Position numbers and translations under genes: made by a program. Source: Streptomyces sp. NRRL B-24484 (lineage in GTDB: Bacteria > Actinomycetota > Actinomycetes > Streptomycetales > Streptomycetaceae). Taken from it: a DNA stretch of 64,000 nt. The DNA is taken from the NCBI RefSeq assembly GCF_000717715.1, contig NZ_JOAI01000001.1, positions 248,001-312,000 on the forward strand. The letters run 5' to 3'. This document shows, piece by piece, positions 46,347 through 54,622 of this stretch. How positions within the stretch are numbered: position 1 is the stretch's first letter; every line of letters starts with the position of its first letter. The notes under the pieces were generated by a model, which worked only from the letters and a program-made list of their open reading frames with translations, did not search any database and was not told the origin of the DNA.

Positions 46347-47039
46347 TCACATCCGGAGGAGGCCGAGCTGGCGCATCATGGCCATGTTGTCCCAGTTCCA
46401 CCAGCCCTCGCAGATCATCCCCTCGCGGAACCGGAAGACGGTCATGCCGGTCATCTCGACCCGCTTGTGGGTGGCGGGCAGACCCATGAAGTCGCCCTTG
46501 TGCAGGCCGCTGAAGCGCCACATGGTGGCGACCCGGTCCCCGTCGGCCATCTGGTGGTCGATCGTGAAGGCGATGTCGAAGGCCTCCAGGTAGCCGGCGC
46601 ACTTCGCCCGGATGGCCTCGCGTCCCATCGCGTCCGCGTCGTCGGCGATGTCGTGGTCGTGGTAGTCCTCGGCGACGACCTCGTCGAAGACGCTGAGGTC
46701 GCCGGCGGACATCCGCTGCATCAGCTGCTGGACGGCGGCCTTGTTGAGCTGCTCGTCGCGGACGATGTCCAGGTCGGTGAAGGTGGGCGGCTCGTCGCAG
46801 AGCGCGACCATCTCGTGGAAGATCCGGTCGGTCTCGGGGAGTTTCGAGTTCCGCATCGCCTCCTCGTAGGAGGGGAACTCGACGATCTCGACGACGTGCC
46901 GGGCGTCCGAGCGGTCGGCGCCGACCATCGAGTGGGTGGCCGTGCGGCGGCCGCGGGTCTGCTCGATCCAGTTGTCCATCAGCCGGTTCAGGTCGTCGAC
47001 CTTGTCGGTCCTGCACTCGATGAGCTGGACGAACGTCAT
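46347..47039 (-). CDS. two-domain protein: dimeric alpha/beta barrel plus SnoaL-like (NTF2) domain
   Basis: A 230-residue soluble protein. Residues 1-95 look like an ABM-type dimeric alpha/beta barrel (MTFVQLIECRTDKVDDLNRL, HVVEIVEFPSYEEAMRNS). From about residue 100 a SnoaL-like cone follows: QLMQRMSAGDLSVFDEVVAE, DYHDHDIADDADAMGREAI, FTIDHQMADGDRVATMWRFS and MTVFRFREGMICEGWWNWD. In ester-cyclase SnoaL proteins a His and Asp in these places act as acid-base. The joined arrangement suggests binding of a small aromatic or polyketide-like ligand, but no biosynthetic cluster is nearby. GGAGGTG lies 6 nt before ATG 47039. Confidence 0.75.
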   Translation of the reverse strand: MTFVQLIECRTDKVDDLNRLMDNWIEQTRGRRTATHSMVGADRSDARHVVEIVEFPSYEEAMRNSKLPETDRIFHEMVALCDEPPTFTDLDIVRDEQLNKAAVQQLMQRMSAGDLSVFDEVVAEDYHDHDIADDADAMGREAIRAKCAGYLEAFDIAFTIDHQMADGDRVATMWRFSGLHKGDFMGLPATHKRVEMTGMTVFRFREGMICEGWWNWDNMAMMRQLGLLRM

Positions 47040-47494
47040 GATGCACCTCCGGGTGGCTCCGCCCCCTGGCCATGATCGTCCGCCGACCGCCGCACCCTCG
47101 GATTTCTTACGATCCTCCGGCTCCGCCCCACGGGCAAGGCGCACCGGGTGGCAGGGCGGACGGCGCAGCACCCACCGGTTCGAGCCGGAGGGGGAGAACG
47201 GGGGACGGGTGCTCGCGGTCCGGCGGGCGCGCCACGAGGGGGCGGCCGCCTCGATTCGACCGATCGCGACAGGAACGGCCGGAACTCGCCGGTCGGACGC
47301 GACCGGTCCGTGGAGGTGACTCCGGTGGCCGTACGGTGTGCCCCCCGGTCATCGGTCGGGGGGCACACCGCGGGCGGTCGCCGCCTCGAAGGTCGGCGCG
47401 GTGTGCGGTCGAGCCCGGCCCGTGTGGCACGGGGCCGGTCGTGTGCGGGGCGTTTCCGGGTGCACGGGAGCCTACGGTCTTGGCGACGGAACGG
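47040..47494. other. 455-nt gap with one strong hairpin
   Basis: No open frame here has both a ribosome site and protein-like composition. The gene at 46347-47039 reads out of its right side and the RHH gene ends at its left boundary from the other direction, so it holds the promoter of the former near 47050-47130 (GATTTCTTACGATCC is AT-rich for this DNA) and the terminator of the latter, annotated at 47334-47370. Confidence 0.5.
47334..47370 (-). terminator. hairpin downstream of the RHH gene
   Basis: Perfect 14-bp arms at 47334-47347 and 47357-47370, loop of 9 nt, 124 nt after the stop. Confidence 0.6.
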
Positions 47495-47791
47495 TCAGGA
47501 GACGAGCTGGTCGGCCTGGTCCTCGGTGGCGGGGCTGCTCGGTGCGAGGACCTCGACGGCCAGCTGGGCCCGCCGCATGTGGTCGGCGGCGGCCTGCTTG
47601 AACTCGGGCGACGCCGTCCGGGTCCGCAGGAGCTCGTCCACGGCCTCGCGGACCACCGCGTTCGGCGACATGCCGAAGATCGTCGCGTAGGCCTGGATCC
47701 GTTCCATCTGGTCATGTCCGAATCGGACGGACATCACCGCGGTCTTCCCCTTGTCGAGGGGGTCGGCGGTTTGACGGGCACTCATGGTCAT
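47495..47791 (-). CDS. ribbon-helix-helix (CopG-like) DNA-binding protein
   Basis: A 98-residue protein. TAVMSVRFGHDQMERIQAYATI gives the DNA-contacting strand and first helix, and GMSPNAVVREAVDELLRTRT the second helix, spaced as in CopG/Arc-type ribbon-helix-helix domains. The last 45 residues are helical and acidic and could bind a partner, as antitoxins do. No toxin gene is adjacent. GAGGAGG lies close to the ATG at 47791 (4 nt) or well placed for ATG 47785 (10 nt). It is divergent from the unrecognised gene at 48101 and could regulate the 309-nt region between them. Confidence 0.7.
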   Translation of the reverse strand: MTMSARQTADPLDKGKTAVMSVRFGHDQMERIQAYATIFGMSPNAVVREAVDELLRTRTASPEFKQAAADHMRRAQLAVEVLAPSSPATEDQADQLVS

Positions 47792-48100
47792 GCGTCCTCC
47801 TCGACGGTCGGCGGGGAGGATCTGCTGCCCATGGTGGTCTCCCCGTCGCAGCCCCGGATCGTCCGGGATGCTTTGAGGCTACCCTCTTCAGACTACATCG
47901 AGACGCCGAACCCGCTTTCTTGTACGACTCTCACAAAGGTGACTGGCGTTCAGCACTACACAACTACTTTCGGACACTCGCTGGGAACTTCGAAAGTGGT
48001 CGGCGCGTTGCGTGTGTTGCAAGCTGTCTGACATACGCTCTGTAATAGTCGGCGCAGACAGCTTCGGTCGAAGCATCGTTCGGGTCAAAGGAGGCCGTTC
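47792..48100. promoter_or_regulatory. divergent promoter region with two inverted repeats
   Basis: This 309-nt stretch is the least GC-rich part of the right half. It contains ACTTTCG (47966-47972) and CGAAAGT (47991-47997), and AAGCTGTCTG (48021-48030) with its exact complement CAGACAGCTT (48055-48064). Between the second pair lie TTGCAA (48017-48022) and TGTAAT (48041-48046), 18 nt apart, a reasonable promoter for the gene at 48101. AAAGGAGG at 48087-48094 is the strongest ribosome site in the window. Confidence 0.5.
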
Positions 48101-49114
48101 GTGCAGCACAGCGAGGTACCCCCGGGAGAGTTCGGCCCTCTCCGCCTCATAGAGACGGGCATCGGGCTGGCCGAGGAGTTGATGGCGCCCGCCGTGGCCG
48201 AGCACCTCGCCATGAAGCGGGGCCGCCTCCGGTCGGAGGTCCCGGGCATGACGCCCGCCGAGGCGTTCGGCATCCTGCAGCGCGGGTCCGCGCCCGTCGG
48301 CGCCCTGCCCGCCCAGCGCGGCGCCCCCAAGCACTACGACTACTACCGAGATGCCTGTAGTCGGGTGTCCGAGTCCGCCATGGAGGCCGTCACTGCGACG
48401 GCCTCCGATCTGTATCCGGACATGGTCGTCTACGGACCGTACGACGGCTTGGACGACGACTGCCGGCAGAAGCAGATCCGCTACGACCGCACCAACGGCA
48501 AGCCGTTCGCCCTCGTCGGGTACACCGGGGACCTCCCCGGCTACCTCGGGAGCGGCACCTCGAGCTCGCTCGCCGGTGCGGTCCTGATGTCCGTACCCGG
48601 CTTCCCGCTCGTCACGGCCGTCGCCACCGGCAACAGTCGGGTCGGCGGCGCCTACGGCGGTTCGGCCTACCGCTGGGAGGAGAGCTTCGGATGCCTCCAC
48701 CACTTCGGCGAGGCGGAGACCCACCCGGTGCCGCACGAGGTGGCGCTCCCCCATGCACTCGTCCGTGACCGCGCCACGATGGAGGCTCTCGGGCACCGGC
48801 CCTTCCAGTTCGGGGCCTCGGCCAACGCCGTCGTCACGGACGCCCTGCTCGCGGGCAACACCCCCGCGGCCGTCACCGTCGAGACCGACGCACTGGGCAG
48901 TGCTGCCGCCTTCGTCGCGGTCGCGGCCGGCTGTGCGGTCAAGCTGACCACTCCGTCGATGCCGGGCCGGCTCTGCACCTGGATGGTGATGGAGTACATC
49001 CTGCGCAACCTCGACGACGGCACGCCCGTACCCGCCCTGATCATCGGTCACGACGACACCACTCTGCAGGACCTCGCCCGCGACCTCCGCGAGGACCCTC
49101 ATGTCCTCGTCTGA
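48101..49114 (+). CDS. unrecognised 337-residue protein
   Basis: I do not recognise this protein. It is soluble, with no signal or membrane helix. Notable segments are PLRLIETGIGLAEELMAPA near the N-terminus, KHYDYYRDACSRV, PDMVVYGPYDGLDDDCR, GTSSSLAGAVLMSVPGFPLV, FGCLHHFGEAETHPVPHE and AAGCAVKLTTPSMPGRLCTW. His and Cys cluster in the middle third (CLHHF), which could bind a metal, and the Gly/Ser/Ala-rich centre may form a buried core. Start GTG 48101 follows AAAGGAGG by 6 nt. Synonymous codons are less GC-extreme than in neighbours. It is followed, almost overlapping, by a small gene, and is divergent from the RHH regulator. Confidence 0.7.
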   Translation: MQHSEVPPGEFGPLRLIETGIGLAEELMAPAVAEHLAMKRGRLRSEVPGMTPAEAFGILQRGSAPVGALPAQRGAPKHYDYYRDACSRVSESAMEAVTATASDLYPDMVVYGPYDGLDDDCRQKQIRYDRTNGKPFALVGYTGDLPGYLGSGTSSSLAGAVLMSVPGFPLVTAVATGNSRVGGAYGGSAYRWEESFGCLHHFGEAETHPVPHEVALPHALVRDRATMEALGHRPFQFGASANAVVTDALLAGNTPAAVTVETDALGSAAAFVAVAAGCAVKLTTPSMPGRLCTWMVMEYILRNLDDGTPVPALIIGHDDTTLQDLARDLREDPHVLV

Positions 49115-49169
49115 CGCGGCACGCGAGCCCCACCCGATCCGGACCGACCCTCATCCCAGGGAGAACGCC

Positions 49170-49535
49170 GTGAGCACCGACGAGACCGACAACGTGATCC
49201 CGCTCCACCGCCCCGACCAGGAGGCCGGCCCGCTGCGCTGGATCAGCCTGCGCGGCAGGCTCCCGCTGCCCACCCGCCGGTTCCTCAGCAAGGTCCGCGT
49301 TCCCAACGGCACGTACGCCGTCGGCACCACGGGCCTCGGCGTCTGGCTCTACACCGGCCACCACATCGGCCCGCACCAGGTCTGGCCGGCCGTCGCCGTC
49401 AGCGCCATCGCCACCTTCTGGGACGCGGCACGACTGCACCAGAGCACCAAGCTGCGGATCCACCGCGAGACCCTGGCCCACCGCTCCCCCGCCGCCCCCG
49501 CTGCCCCCGCCGGCCGCCGCGACCGGGCCGCCTGA
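49170..49535 (+). CDS. small hypothetical protein with one hydrophobic segment
   Basis: A 121-residue protein not recognised. It has a charged N-terminus (STDETDNVIPLHRPDQEAG), a basic region (RGRLPLPTRRFLSKVRV), one hydrophobic stretch around residues 66-88 and a basic, Ala/Pro-rich tail. GTG 49170 is preceded by AGGGAG 7 nt away. ATG 49101, overlapping the end of the previous gene by 14 nt, is an alternative start; either way the two genes are coupled and probably act together. Confidence 0.6.
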   Translation: MSTDETDNVIPLHRPDQEAGPLRWISLRGRLPLPTRRFLSKVRVPNGTYAVGTTGLGVWLYTGHHIGPHQVWPAVAVSAIATFWDAARLHQSTKLRIHRETLAHRSPAAPAAPAGRRDRAA

Positions 49536-49577
49536 CCGCCACCGCCCCGGCCCACGGCCACGACCCCCGGAATCCTC

Positions 49578-49608
49578 CGGCCCCGGACCGCCGATCGGTC
49601 CGGGGCCG
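49578..49608 (+). terminator. terminator after the 48-49.5 kb pair
   Basis: Perfect 13-bp arms at 49578-49590 and 49596-49608, loop CCGAT, 42 nt after the stop at 49535. Confidence 0.7.
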
Positions 49609-49639
49609 ACCGCTGTCCGTTCACCACCGGTCACCGCCC

Positions 49640-49645
49640 TAGGGT
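49640..49645 (+). promoter_or_regulatory. probable -10 hexamer of a leaderless transcript (TIGR03085 gene)
   Basis: TAGGGT, 7 nt before ATG 49653, no ribosome site between them. Confidence 0.45.
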
Positions 49646-49652
49646 GGTGGGC

Positions 49653-50300
49653 ATGACGAAGCATGCGCGGGGGGAACGCGAGCGGCTGGCCGGTCTGCTG
49701 GCGGCGGCGGGGCCGCAGGCGCCGACGCTCTGTGCGGGGTGGACGACCGCGGACCTGGCGGCGCACCTGGTGCTGCGGGAGCGGCGGCCGGACGCGGCGG
49801 CGGGGATCAGGATCGGGCCGCTGGCGGGGTGGACGGAGAAGGTGCAGCGCGGCTACGCCCGGCGCCCGTACGAGGAGCTGGTCGGCCTGTTCCGGTCGGG
49901 CCCGCCGGCGCTGTCGCCGTTCGCGCTGCCGGGTGCGGACGAGGCGGCCAACCTGGTCGAGTACTTCGTGCACGCGGAGGACGTCCGGCGGGCCGGCGAG
50001 GGCTGGCGACAGGAGGAGGTCGAGGCGCCGCTGGCGGAGGCGCTGTGGCGGCGGCTGCCGTTGCTGGCGCGGATGGAGGCCGGCCGTCGGACCCCGGTGC
50101 GGCTGGTGCTGGAGCATCCGGACGGGCGGACCTGCACGGTGGCGCACCGGACGGGCCCGACGGTGCAGCTGACCGGCGAGCCGGGCGAGCTGGTGCTCTT
50201 CGCGTTCGGGCGCGGGGCGCGCACCTCGCTGGCGGTGCGCGGGGCGGAGACCGCGGTGGCCGCCCTGCGACGCGCGCTTCCGCTGCCGGGTCCGCGCTGA
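49653..50300 (+). CDS. TIGR03085-family metal-binding protein
   Basis: A 215-residue protein of the DinB/mycothiol-maleylpyruvate-isomerase-like superfamily. RERLAGLLAAAGPQAPTLCAGW then TTADLAAHLVLRERRPDAAAG is the TIGR03085 start, with the conserved His in AAHLVLRE as a metal ligand and EYFVHAEDVRR later supplying two more. The C-terminal region (VRLVLEHPDGRT and LVLFAFGRGARTSL) corresponds to the SCP2-like end. Family members are cytosolic and often linked to thiol chemistry, but no substrate is known. The start is ATG 49653; GTG codons just upstream are less likely. Confidence 0.82.
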   Translation: MTKHARGERERLAGLLAAAGPQAPTLCAGWTTADLAAHLVLRERRPDAAAGIRIGPLAGWTEKVQRGYARRPYEELVGLFRSGPPALSPFALPGADEAANLVEYFVHAEDVRRAGEGWRQEEVEAPLAEALWRRLPLLARMEAGRRTPVRLVLEHPDGRTCTVAHRTGPTVQLTGEPGELVLFAFGRGARTSLAVRGAETAVAALRRALPLPGPR

Positions 50301-50436
50301 CCTGCGGCGACGCGTCCGGTTCGGCGGGCGCCGCGCGATTGTCAGTGGCGCGGGTCACACTGGCTGGTGGCCGCGGCGAAGCGTCTCCGCGCCCGGCGGA
50401 GCGGCCCGGCCACGACCCTCGAAGGGGCGCACCACG

Positions 50437-51216
50437 ATGCTCACCACGGAGTTCCGGACGGGCTCTCCCTGCTGGCTCGACCTCGGGAGCCCGGACATCC
50501 CCGCGACCGCCGAGTTCTACGGCACGGTCTTCGGCTGGTCGTTCCGGTCGCTGGGCGAGGAAGCCGGCAACTACGGCTTCTTCGAGCAGGCGGGCAGGAC
50601 GGTCGCGGCCGTCGGCCCGCTGACGGAGGAGGGCTCGTCCCCGGCGTGGACGCTGTACTTCCGCACGCCGGACGCGGACGCCACGGCGAAGGCCGCCGAG
50701 CAGCACGGCGGCACCGTCCGCGCCGAGCCGTTCGACGTGATGTCCGACGGCCGGATGGCGCAGCTGTCCGACCCGGCGGGTGTGCAGTTCGCGATCTGGC
50801 AGCCGGGCGAGACGCAGGGCCTGGACGCCGTCACCGACGCCAACACCTTCTGCTGGGCGGAGCTGCACACCGCGGACCCGGCGGCGGCGACGGAGTTCTA
50901 CCGGGCGCTGTTCGGCTGGCGGACGGAGACGGTGGAGATGCCGGGGATGCCGTACACGGTGTACTCCACGGCGGAGGGTGGCACCGAGCGGGAGACGTCG
51001 TTCGGCGGGGTCGCGCCGCTGCAGAGCCCCGACGAGCCGGTGCGCTGGGTGCCGTACTTCGAGGTGACCGAGGTGGACGCGGTGCTGGGCCGGGCCGAGC
51101 ACGCGGGCGGCCGGGTCGTGATGCCGGGCATGGACGTGCCGGGTGTCGGCCGGCTGGGCTGGGCGACGGACCCGCACGGCGCGGTCTTCGCGATCATCAA
51201 GAGCGAGATGCCGTAG
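50437..51216 (+). CDS. VOC (glyoxalase/bleomycin-resistance) protein with two domains
   Basis: A 259-residue protein made of two VOC units. The first starts PCWLDLGSPDIPATAEFYGTVFGW and the second CWAELHTADPAAATEFYRALFGW; each is followed by WTLYFRTPDAD or WVPYFEVTEVDAVL and a final DPAGVQFAIWQPG or DPHGAVFAIIKS. This duplicated form is common in streptomycetes and resembles hydroxylase-like VOC proteins (CFP30B type). The metal-ligand pattern is incomplete by eye, so enzymatic activity is uncertain. GAAGGGG lies before the ATG at 50437. Confidence 0.85.
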   Translation: MLTTEFRTGSPCWLDLGSPDIPATAEFYGTVFGWSFRSLGEEAGNYGFFEQAGRTVAAVGPLTEEGSSPAWTLYFRTPDADATAKAAEQHGGTVRAEPFDVMSDGRMAQLSDPAGVQFAIWQPGETQGLDAVTDANTFCWAELHTADPAAATEFYRALFGWRTETVEMPGMPYTVYSTAEGGTERETSFGGVAPLQSPDEPVRWVPYFEVTEVDAVLGRAEHAGGRVVMPGMDVPGVGRLGWATDPHGAVFAIIKSEMP

Positions 51217-51230
51217 CGCCGGGGTGACCG

Positions 51231-51260
51231 GCTCCGGTCCGGGCGCGCCCGGACCGGAGC
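51231..51260. terminator. 30-bp perfect palindrome between VOC gene and hisF
   Basis: GCTCCGGTCCGGGCG joined directly to its exact complement, between two convergent genes whose stops are 49 nt apart. It likely ends both the VOC transcript and the his operon. Confidence 0.75.
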
Positions 51261-51265
51261 GGGGT

Positions 51266-52036
51266 TCAGCGGACGGGGTGGCCGGTCTCCCGCAGGGCGT
51301 CCTTGACCTGGCCGATGGTCAGGTCGCCGAAGTGGAAGACGGAGGCGGCGAGCACCGCGTCGGCGCCGGCGTCGACGGCCGGGGCGAAGTCGGCGAGCTT
51401 GCCGGCGCCGCCGGAGGCGATGACCGGGACGGCGACGTTCTTGCGGACGGCGCGGATCATCTCCAGGTCGTAGCCGTCCTTGGTGCCGTCGGCGTCCATC
51501 GAGTTGAGCAGGATCTCTCCGGCACCCAACTCGGCGGCGCGGACGGCCCATTCGACGGCGTCCAGGCCGGTGCCGCGGCGGCCGCCGTGGGTGGTGACCT
51601 CGAATCCGGAGGGCGTCACCGTGCCCTCGGGGGTGCGCCGGGCGTCCACCGAGAGGACGAGCACCTGGCGGCCGAAGCGCTCGGCGATCTCGCGGATCAG
51701 CTCCGGGCGGGCGATCGCGGCGGTGTTGACGCCGACCTTGTCGGCGCCGGCCCGCAGCAGCTTGTCGACGTCGTCGGCGGTGCGGACGCCGCCGCCGACG
51801 GTGAGCGGGATGAAGACCTGTTCGGCGGTGCGGCGCACCACGTCGTAGGTGGTCTCCCGGTCGCCGGACGAGGCGGTGATGTCCAGGAAGGTCAACTCGT
51901 CGGCGCCCTGGGCGTCGTAGGCCTTGGCGAGCTCCACCGGGTCACCGGCGTCGCGCAGGTTCTGGAAGTTGACGCCCTTGACGACCCGCCCGGCGTCGAC
52001 GTCCAGGCAGGGGATGACACGTACTGCGAGGCTCAC
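51266..52036 (-). CDS. hisF: imidazole glycerol phosphate synthase, cyclase subunit
   Basis: A 256-residue TIM barrel that with HisH makes imidazole-glycerol phosphate and AICAR. The catalytic Asp residues are in [15 protein letters not shown] and VLSVDARRT; the phosphate sites are LTVGGGVRT and VIASGGAGK. The GTG start at 52036 overlaps the ridA stop by four bases, so translation is coupled. Last gene of the his operon. Confidence 0.96.
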   Translation of the reverse strand: MSLAVRVIPCLDVDAGRVVKGVNFQNLRDAGDPVELAKAYDAQGADELTFLDITASSGDRETTYDVVRRTAEQVFIPLTVGGGVRTADDVDKLLRAGADKVGVNTAAIARPELIREIAERFGRQVLVLSVDARRTPEGTVTPSGFEVTTHGGRRGTGLDAVEWAVRAAELGAGEILLNSMDADGTKDGYDLEMIRAVRKNVAVPVIASGGAGKLADFAPAVDAGADAVLAASVFHFGDLTIGQVKDALRETGHPVR

Positions 52037-52467
52037 TGCTTGCCTTCCAAGGAGGTTGCGAGTCCGGGACGGTGGGCCTCGACCTCGACCTCGACCATCA
52101 TCCGGGAGTCGATCAGGCCCTGGACGACGACCATGGTCGCCACCGGGCGGATCGCGTCGAAGAGCTTCTTGTGCGCCCGGCCGACCTCGTCGCAGTCCCG
52201 GATGTGGGTGATGAACATCCGGGTGCGGACGACGTCGTCCGCGGAGAGTCCGAACTCCGCGAGGGCCTTGAAGGCGACCTCGAACGCCGCGAGGGTCTGG
52301 GTGTACGGGTCGCCCTCGTGCTGGACCATTCCGCCCTCGAACGCGGTGGTGCCGGCCACGAGGACGGTGTCCCCGACCGCGACCGCCCGGGAGTAGCCGA
52401 ACTGGTCCTCCCAGGGGGAGAATCCGGACACACGCTGCGGGCGTTTCGCGGCCGGGACCTCGGTCAT
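52033..52467 (-). CDS. ridA: RidA-family reactive intermediate deaminase
   Basis: A 144-residue RidA/YjgF protein that hydrolyses enamine/imine intermediates released by PLP enzymes. [25 protein letters not shown] opens the fold; the substrate arginine is in [11 protein letters not shown], and the end [22 protein letters not shown] is characteristic, with the glutamate that activates water. It overlaps priA and hisF by four bases on each side and is therefore an obligate part of the his message. HisC and, more distantly, TrpB are local PLP enzymes that could create its substrates. Confidence 0.92.
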   Translation of the reverse strand: MTEVPAAKRPQRVSGFSPWEDQFGYSRAVAVGDTVLVAGTTAFEGGMVQHEGDPYTQTLAAFEVAFKALAEFGLSADDVVRTRMFITHIRDCDEVGRAHKKLFDAIRPVATMVVVQGLIDSRMMVEVEVEAHRPGLATSLEGKQ

Positions 52468-53189
52468 CGGGACACCGCCTCCAGGGCCTCTTCGAGGGTG
52501 AACTTCTGCTCGTAGAGGGCCTTGCCCACAATCGCGCCCTCGACACCCTCGCCGGTGAGGGTGGCGATGGCGCGCAGGTCGTCGAGCGAGGAGACACCGC
52601 CGGAGGCGACCACGGGCTTGTCGGTGGCGGCGCAGACGTTGCCCAGCAGCTCCAGGTTGGGGCCGGTGAGGGTGCCGTCGCGGTTGACGTCGGTGACGAC
52701 GTAGCGGGCGCAGCCCTCGGAGTCGAGGCGGGCGAGGACCTCGTAGAGGTCGCCGCCGTCGCGGGTCCAGCCGCGGCCGCGCAGGGTGGTGCCGACGACG
52801 TCCAGGCCGACGGCGATCTTGTCGCCGTGCTCGGCGATGACCTTGGCGACCCACTCGGGGGCCTCCAGGGCGGCGGTGCCGAGGTTGACGCGGGTGCAGC
52901 CGGTGGCGAGGGCGGCGGCGAGCGACTCGTCGTCGCGGATGCCGCCGGACAGCTCGACCTTGATGTCGAGGCGGCCGGTGACCTCGGCGAGCAGGGCGCG
53001 GTTGCTGCCGGTGCCGAAGGCGGCGTCGAGGTCGACCAGGTGCAGCCACTCGGCGCCGGCGTTCTGCCAGGCCAGGGCGGCGGCGAGGGGCTCGCCGAAG
53101 GAGGTCTCGGTGCCGGAGGCGCCCTTGACCAGGCGGACGGCCTGGCCGTCGCGGACGTCGACGGCGGGGAGCAGTTCGAGGCGGCTCAT
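52464..53189 (-). CDS. priA: PriA: bifunctional HisA/TrpF isomerase
   Basis: A 241-residue TIM barrel catalysing Amadori rearrangement of both ProFAR (histidine) and PRA (tryptophan). [18 protein letters not shown] holds the first catalytic Asp; the second lies in [19 protein letters not shown], and [12 protein letters not shown] and [12 protein letters not shown] form the two phosphate sites. HisA and PriA are close relatives; the bifunctional reading follows from the actinobacterial context and from the absence of trpF in the trp genes here. ATG 53189 gives [12 protein letters not shown]. Its stop overlaps the ridA start as ATGA. Confidence 0.93.
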   Translation of the reverse strand: MSRLELLPAVDVRDGQAVRLVKGASGTETSFGEPLAAALAWQNAGAEWLHLVDLDAAFGTGSNRALLAEVTGRLDIKVELSGGIRDDESLAAALATGCTRVNLGTAALEAPEWVAKVIAEHGDKIAVGLDVVGTTLRGRGWTRDGGDLYEVLARLDSEGCARYVVTDVNRDGTLTGPNLELLGNVCAATDKPVVASGGVSSLDDLRAIATLTGEGVEGAIVGKALYEQKFTLEEALEAVSR

Positions 53190-53206
53190 GTGTTCGACCT
53201 TCGGCT

Positions 53207-53842
53207 TCAGAGGGTGGAGACCCAGTTGGTCAGCAGGGCGGCGCCGGCGTCGCCGGACTTCTCGGGGTGGAACTGGGTGGCCCAGAGCGGGCCGTTCTCC
53301 ACGGCGGCGACGAAGGGGTGGCCGTGGGTGGCCCAGGTGACCAGCGGGGCGTGCAGCCGGGCGCTGTGGACCTCCAGTTCCCACCGGCGGACGCCGTAGG
53401 AGTGGACGAAGTAGAAGCGGGTGTCGGCGTCGAGGCCGGCGAACATCCGGCTGCCGTCGGGGGTGTCGACGGTGTTCCAGCCCATGTGCGGGACGATCGG
53501 GGCGTCCAGCGGTTCGACGGTGCCGGGCCACTCGTCGCAGCCCTCGGTCTCGACGCCGTGCTCGACGCCGCGGGCGAAGAGGATCTGCATGCCGACGCAG
53601 ATGCCGAGGACGGGGCGGCCGCCGGCGAGGCGGCGGCCGATGATCTGCTCGCCGCGGACGGCCTTGAGCCCGCGCATGCAGGCCTCGAAGGCGCCGACGC
53701 CGGGGACGAGCAGGCCGTCCGCGTCCAGGGCGGCCTGGAAGTCCGAGGTGACGGTGACGTTCGCGCCGGTGCGCTCGACGGCGCGCTGGGCGGAGCGGAG
53801 GTTGCCGGAGCCGTAGTCGAGGACGACGACGTTCTTGGCCAT
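53207..53842 (-). CDS. hisH: imidazole glycerol phosphate synthase, glutamine amidotransferase subunit
   Basis: A 211-residue class-I amidotransferase delivering ammonia to HisF. The nucleophile Cys is in [13 protein letters not shown] near residue 82, and the His-Glu pair in [10 protein letters not shown] near the end. [16 protein letters not shown] opens the fold and [13 protein letters not shown] is the oxyanion strand. Normal length. It lies 31 nt after the 50-residue small ORF and 17 nt before priA. Confidence 0.96.
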   Translation of the reverse strand: MAKNVVVLDYGSGNLRSAQRAVERTGANVTVTSDFQAALDADGLLVPGVGAFEACMRGLKAVRGEQIIGRRLAGGRPVLGICVGMQILFARGVEHGVETEGCDEWPGTVEPLDAPIVPHMGWNTVDTPDGSRMFAGLDADTRFYFVHSYGVRRWELEVHSARLHAPLVTWATHGHPFVAAVENGPLWATQFHPEKSGDAGAALLTNWVSTL

Positions 53843-53873
53843 GGAGATTCGGGATCCAGTCTTTCGAGGCCGG

Positions 53874-54026
53874 CTACAGGCGCATGGCGCCGGCGGCGAG
53901 GCACAGGACGGCGCCGATCGCGAGCACCGCGACGACGCCCTTGGGCAGCTTCTGCTTCCAGAACGAGATCACGCCGCCGGTCAGGAAGAGGCCGACGAAG
54001 ATCAGTGCGATCGCGGACTTGCTCAC
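53874..54026 (-). CDS. 50-residue membrane protein in the his operon
   Basis: A very short gene, GTG 54026 overlapping the hisB stop by four bases, which gives a strong case for real translation. The 50 residues are two transmembrane helices: [20 protein letters not shown] and, after [27 protein letters not shown]. The loop is short and positive, so both ends are probably outside. I do not recognise the family. The gene lies between hisB and hisH and would be made in amounts comparable to the biosynthetic enzymes. Confidence 0.75.
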   Translation of the reverse strand: MSKSAIALIFVGLFLTGGVISFWKQKLPKGVVAVLAIGAVLCLAAGAMRL

Positions 54027-54616
54027 AGTGCGCCCTTGGTCGAGGGGAGGATGCCGGCCGCGCGCGGGTCGCGCTCGGAGGCGTACCGCAGCGCGCGGGC
54101 GAGCGCCTTGAACTGGCACTCGACGATGTGGTGGGCGTTGCGGCCGTACGGCACGTGGACGTGCAGCGCTATCTGCGCCTGCGCCACGAAGGACTCCAGG
54201 ATGTGCCGGGTCATGGTGGTGTCGTAGGTGCCGATCATCGGCGCCATGGTCTCCGGCTCGGTGTGCACCAGGTACGGGCGGCCGGAGAGGTCGACGGTGA
54301 CCTGGGCGAGCGACTCGTCCAGCGGGACGGTGCAGTTGCCGAAGCGGTAGATGCCCACCTTGTCGCCGAGCGCCTGCTTGAAGGCGGCGCCGAGCGCGAG
54401 GGCGGTGTCCTCGATGGTGTGGTGGGTGTCGATGTGCAGGTCGCCGTCGGTCTTGACCGTGAGGTCGAAGAGGCCGTGGCGGCCGAGCTGGTCGAGCATG
54501 TGGTCGTAGAACCCGACGCCCGTCGAGATCTCGGTCTTCCCGGTTCCGTCGAGGTCGATCTCGACGAGGACCGAGGTCTCCTTGGTGGTGCGTTCGACGC
54601 GGCCGATACGGGACAT
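54023..54616 (-). CDS. hisB: imidazoleglycerol-phosphate dehydratase
   Basis: A 197-residue manganese enzyme removing water from IGP. The metal-binding motifs are DTHHTIEDTALALG and HIVECQFKALARAL, plus GFYDHMLDQLGRHG and HTEPETMAPM. It is the monofunctional form without the phosphatase domain; histidinol phosphatase (HisN) must be encoded elsewhere. It starts 6 nt after hisC and ends overlapping the small membrane gene. Confidence 0.96.
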   Translation of the reverse strand: MSRIGRVERTTKETSVLVEIDLDGTGKTEISTGVGFYDHMLDQLGRHGLFDLTVKTDGDLHIDTHHTIEDTALALGAAFKQALGDKVGIYRFGNCTVPLDESLAQVTVDLSGRPYLVHTEPETMAPMIGTYDTTMTRHILESFVAQAQIALHVHVPYGRNAHHIVECQFKALARALRYASERDPRAAGILPSTKGAL

Positions 54617-54622
54617 TCGGGG

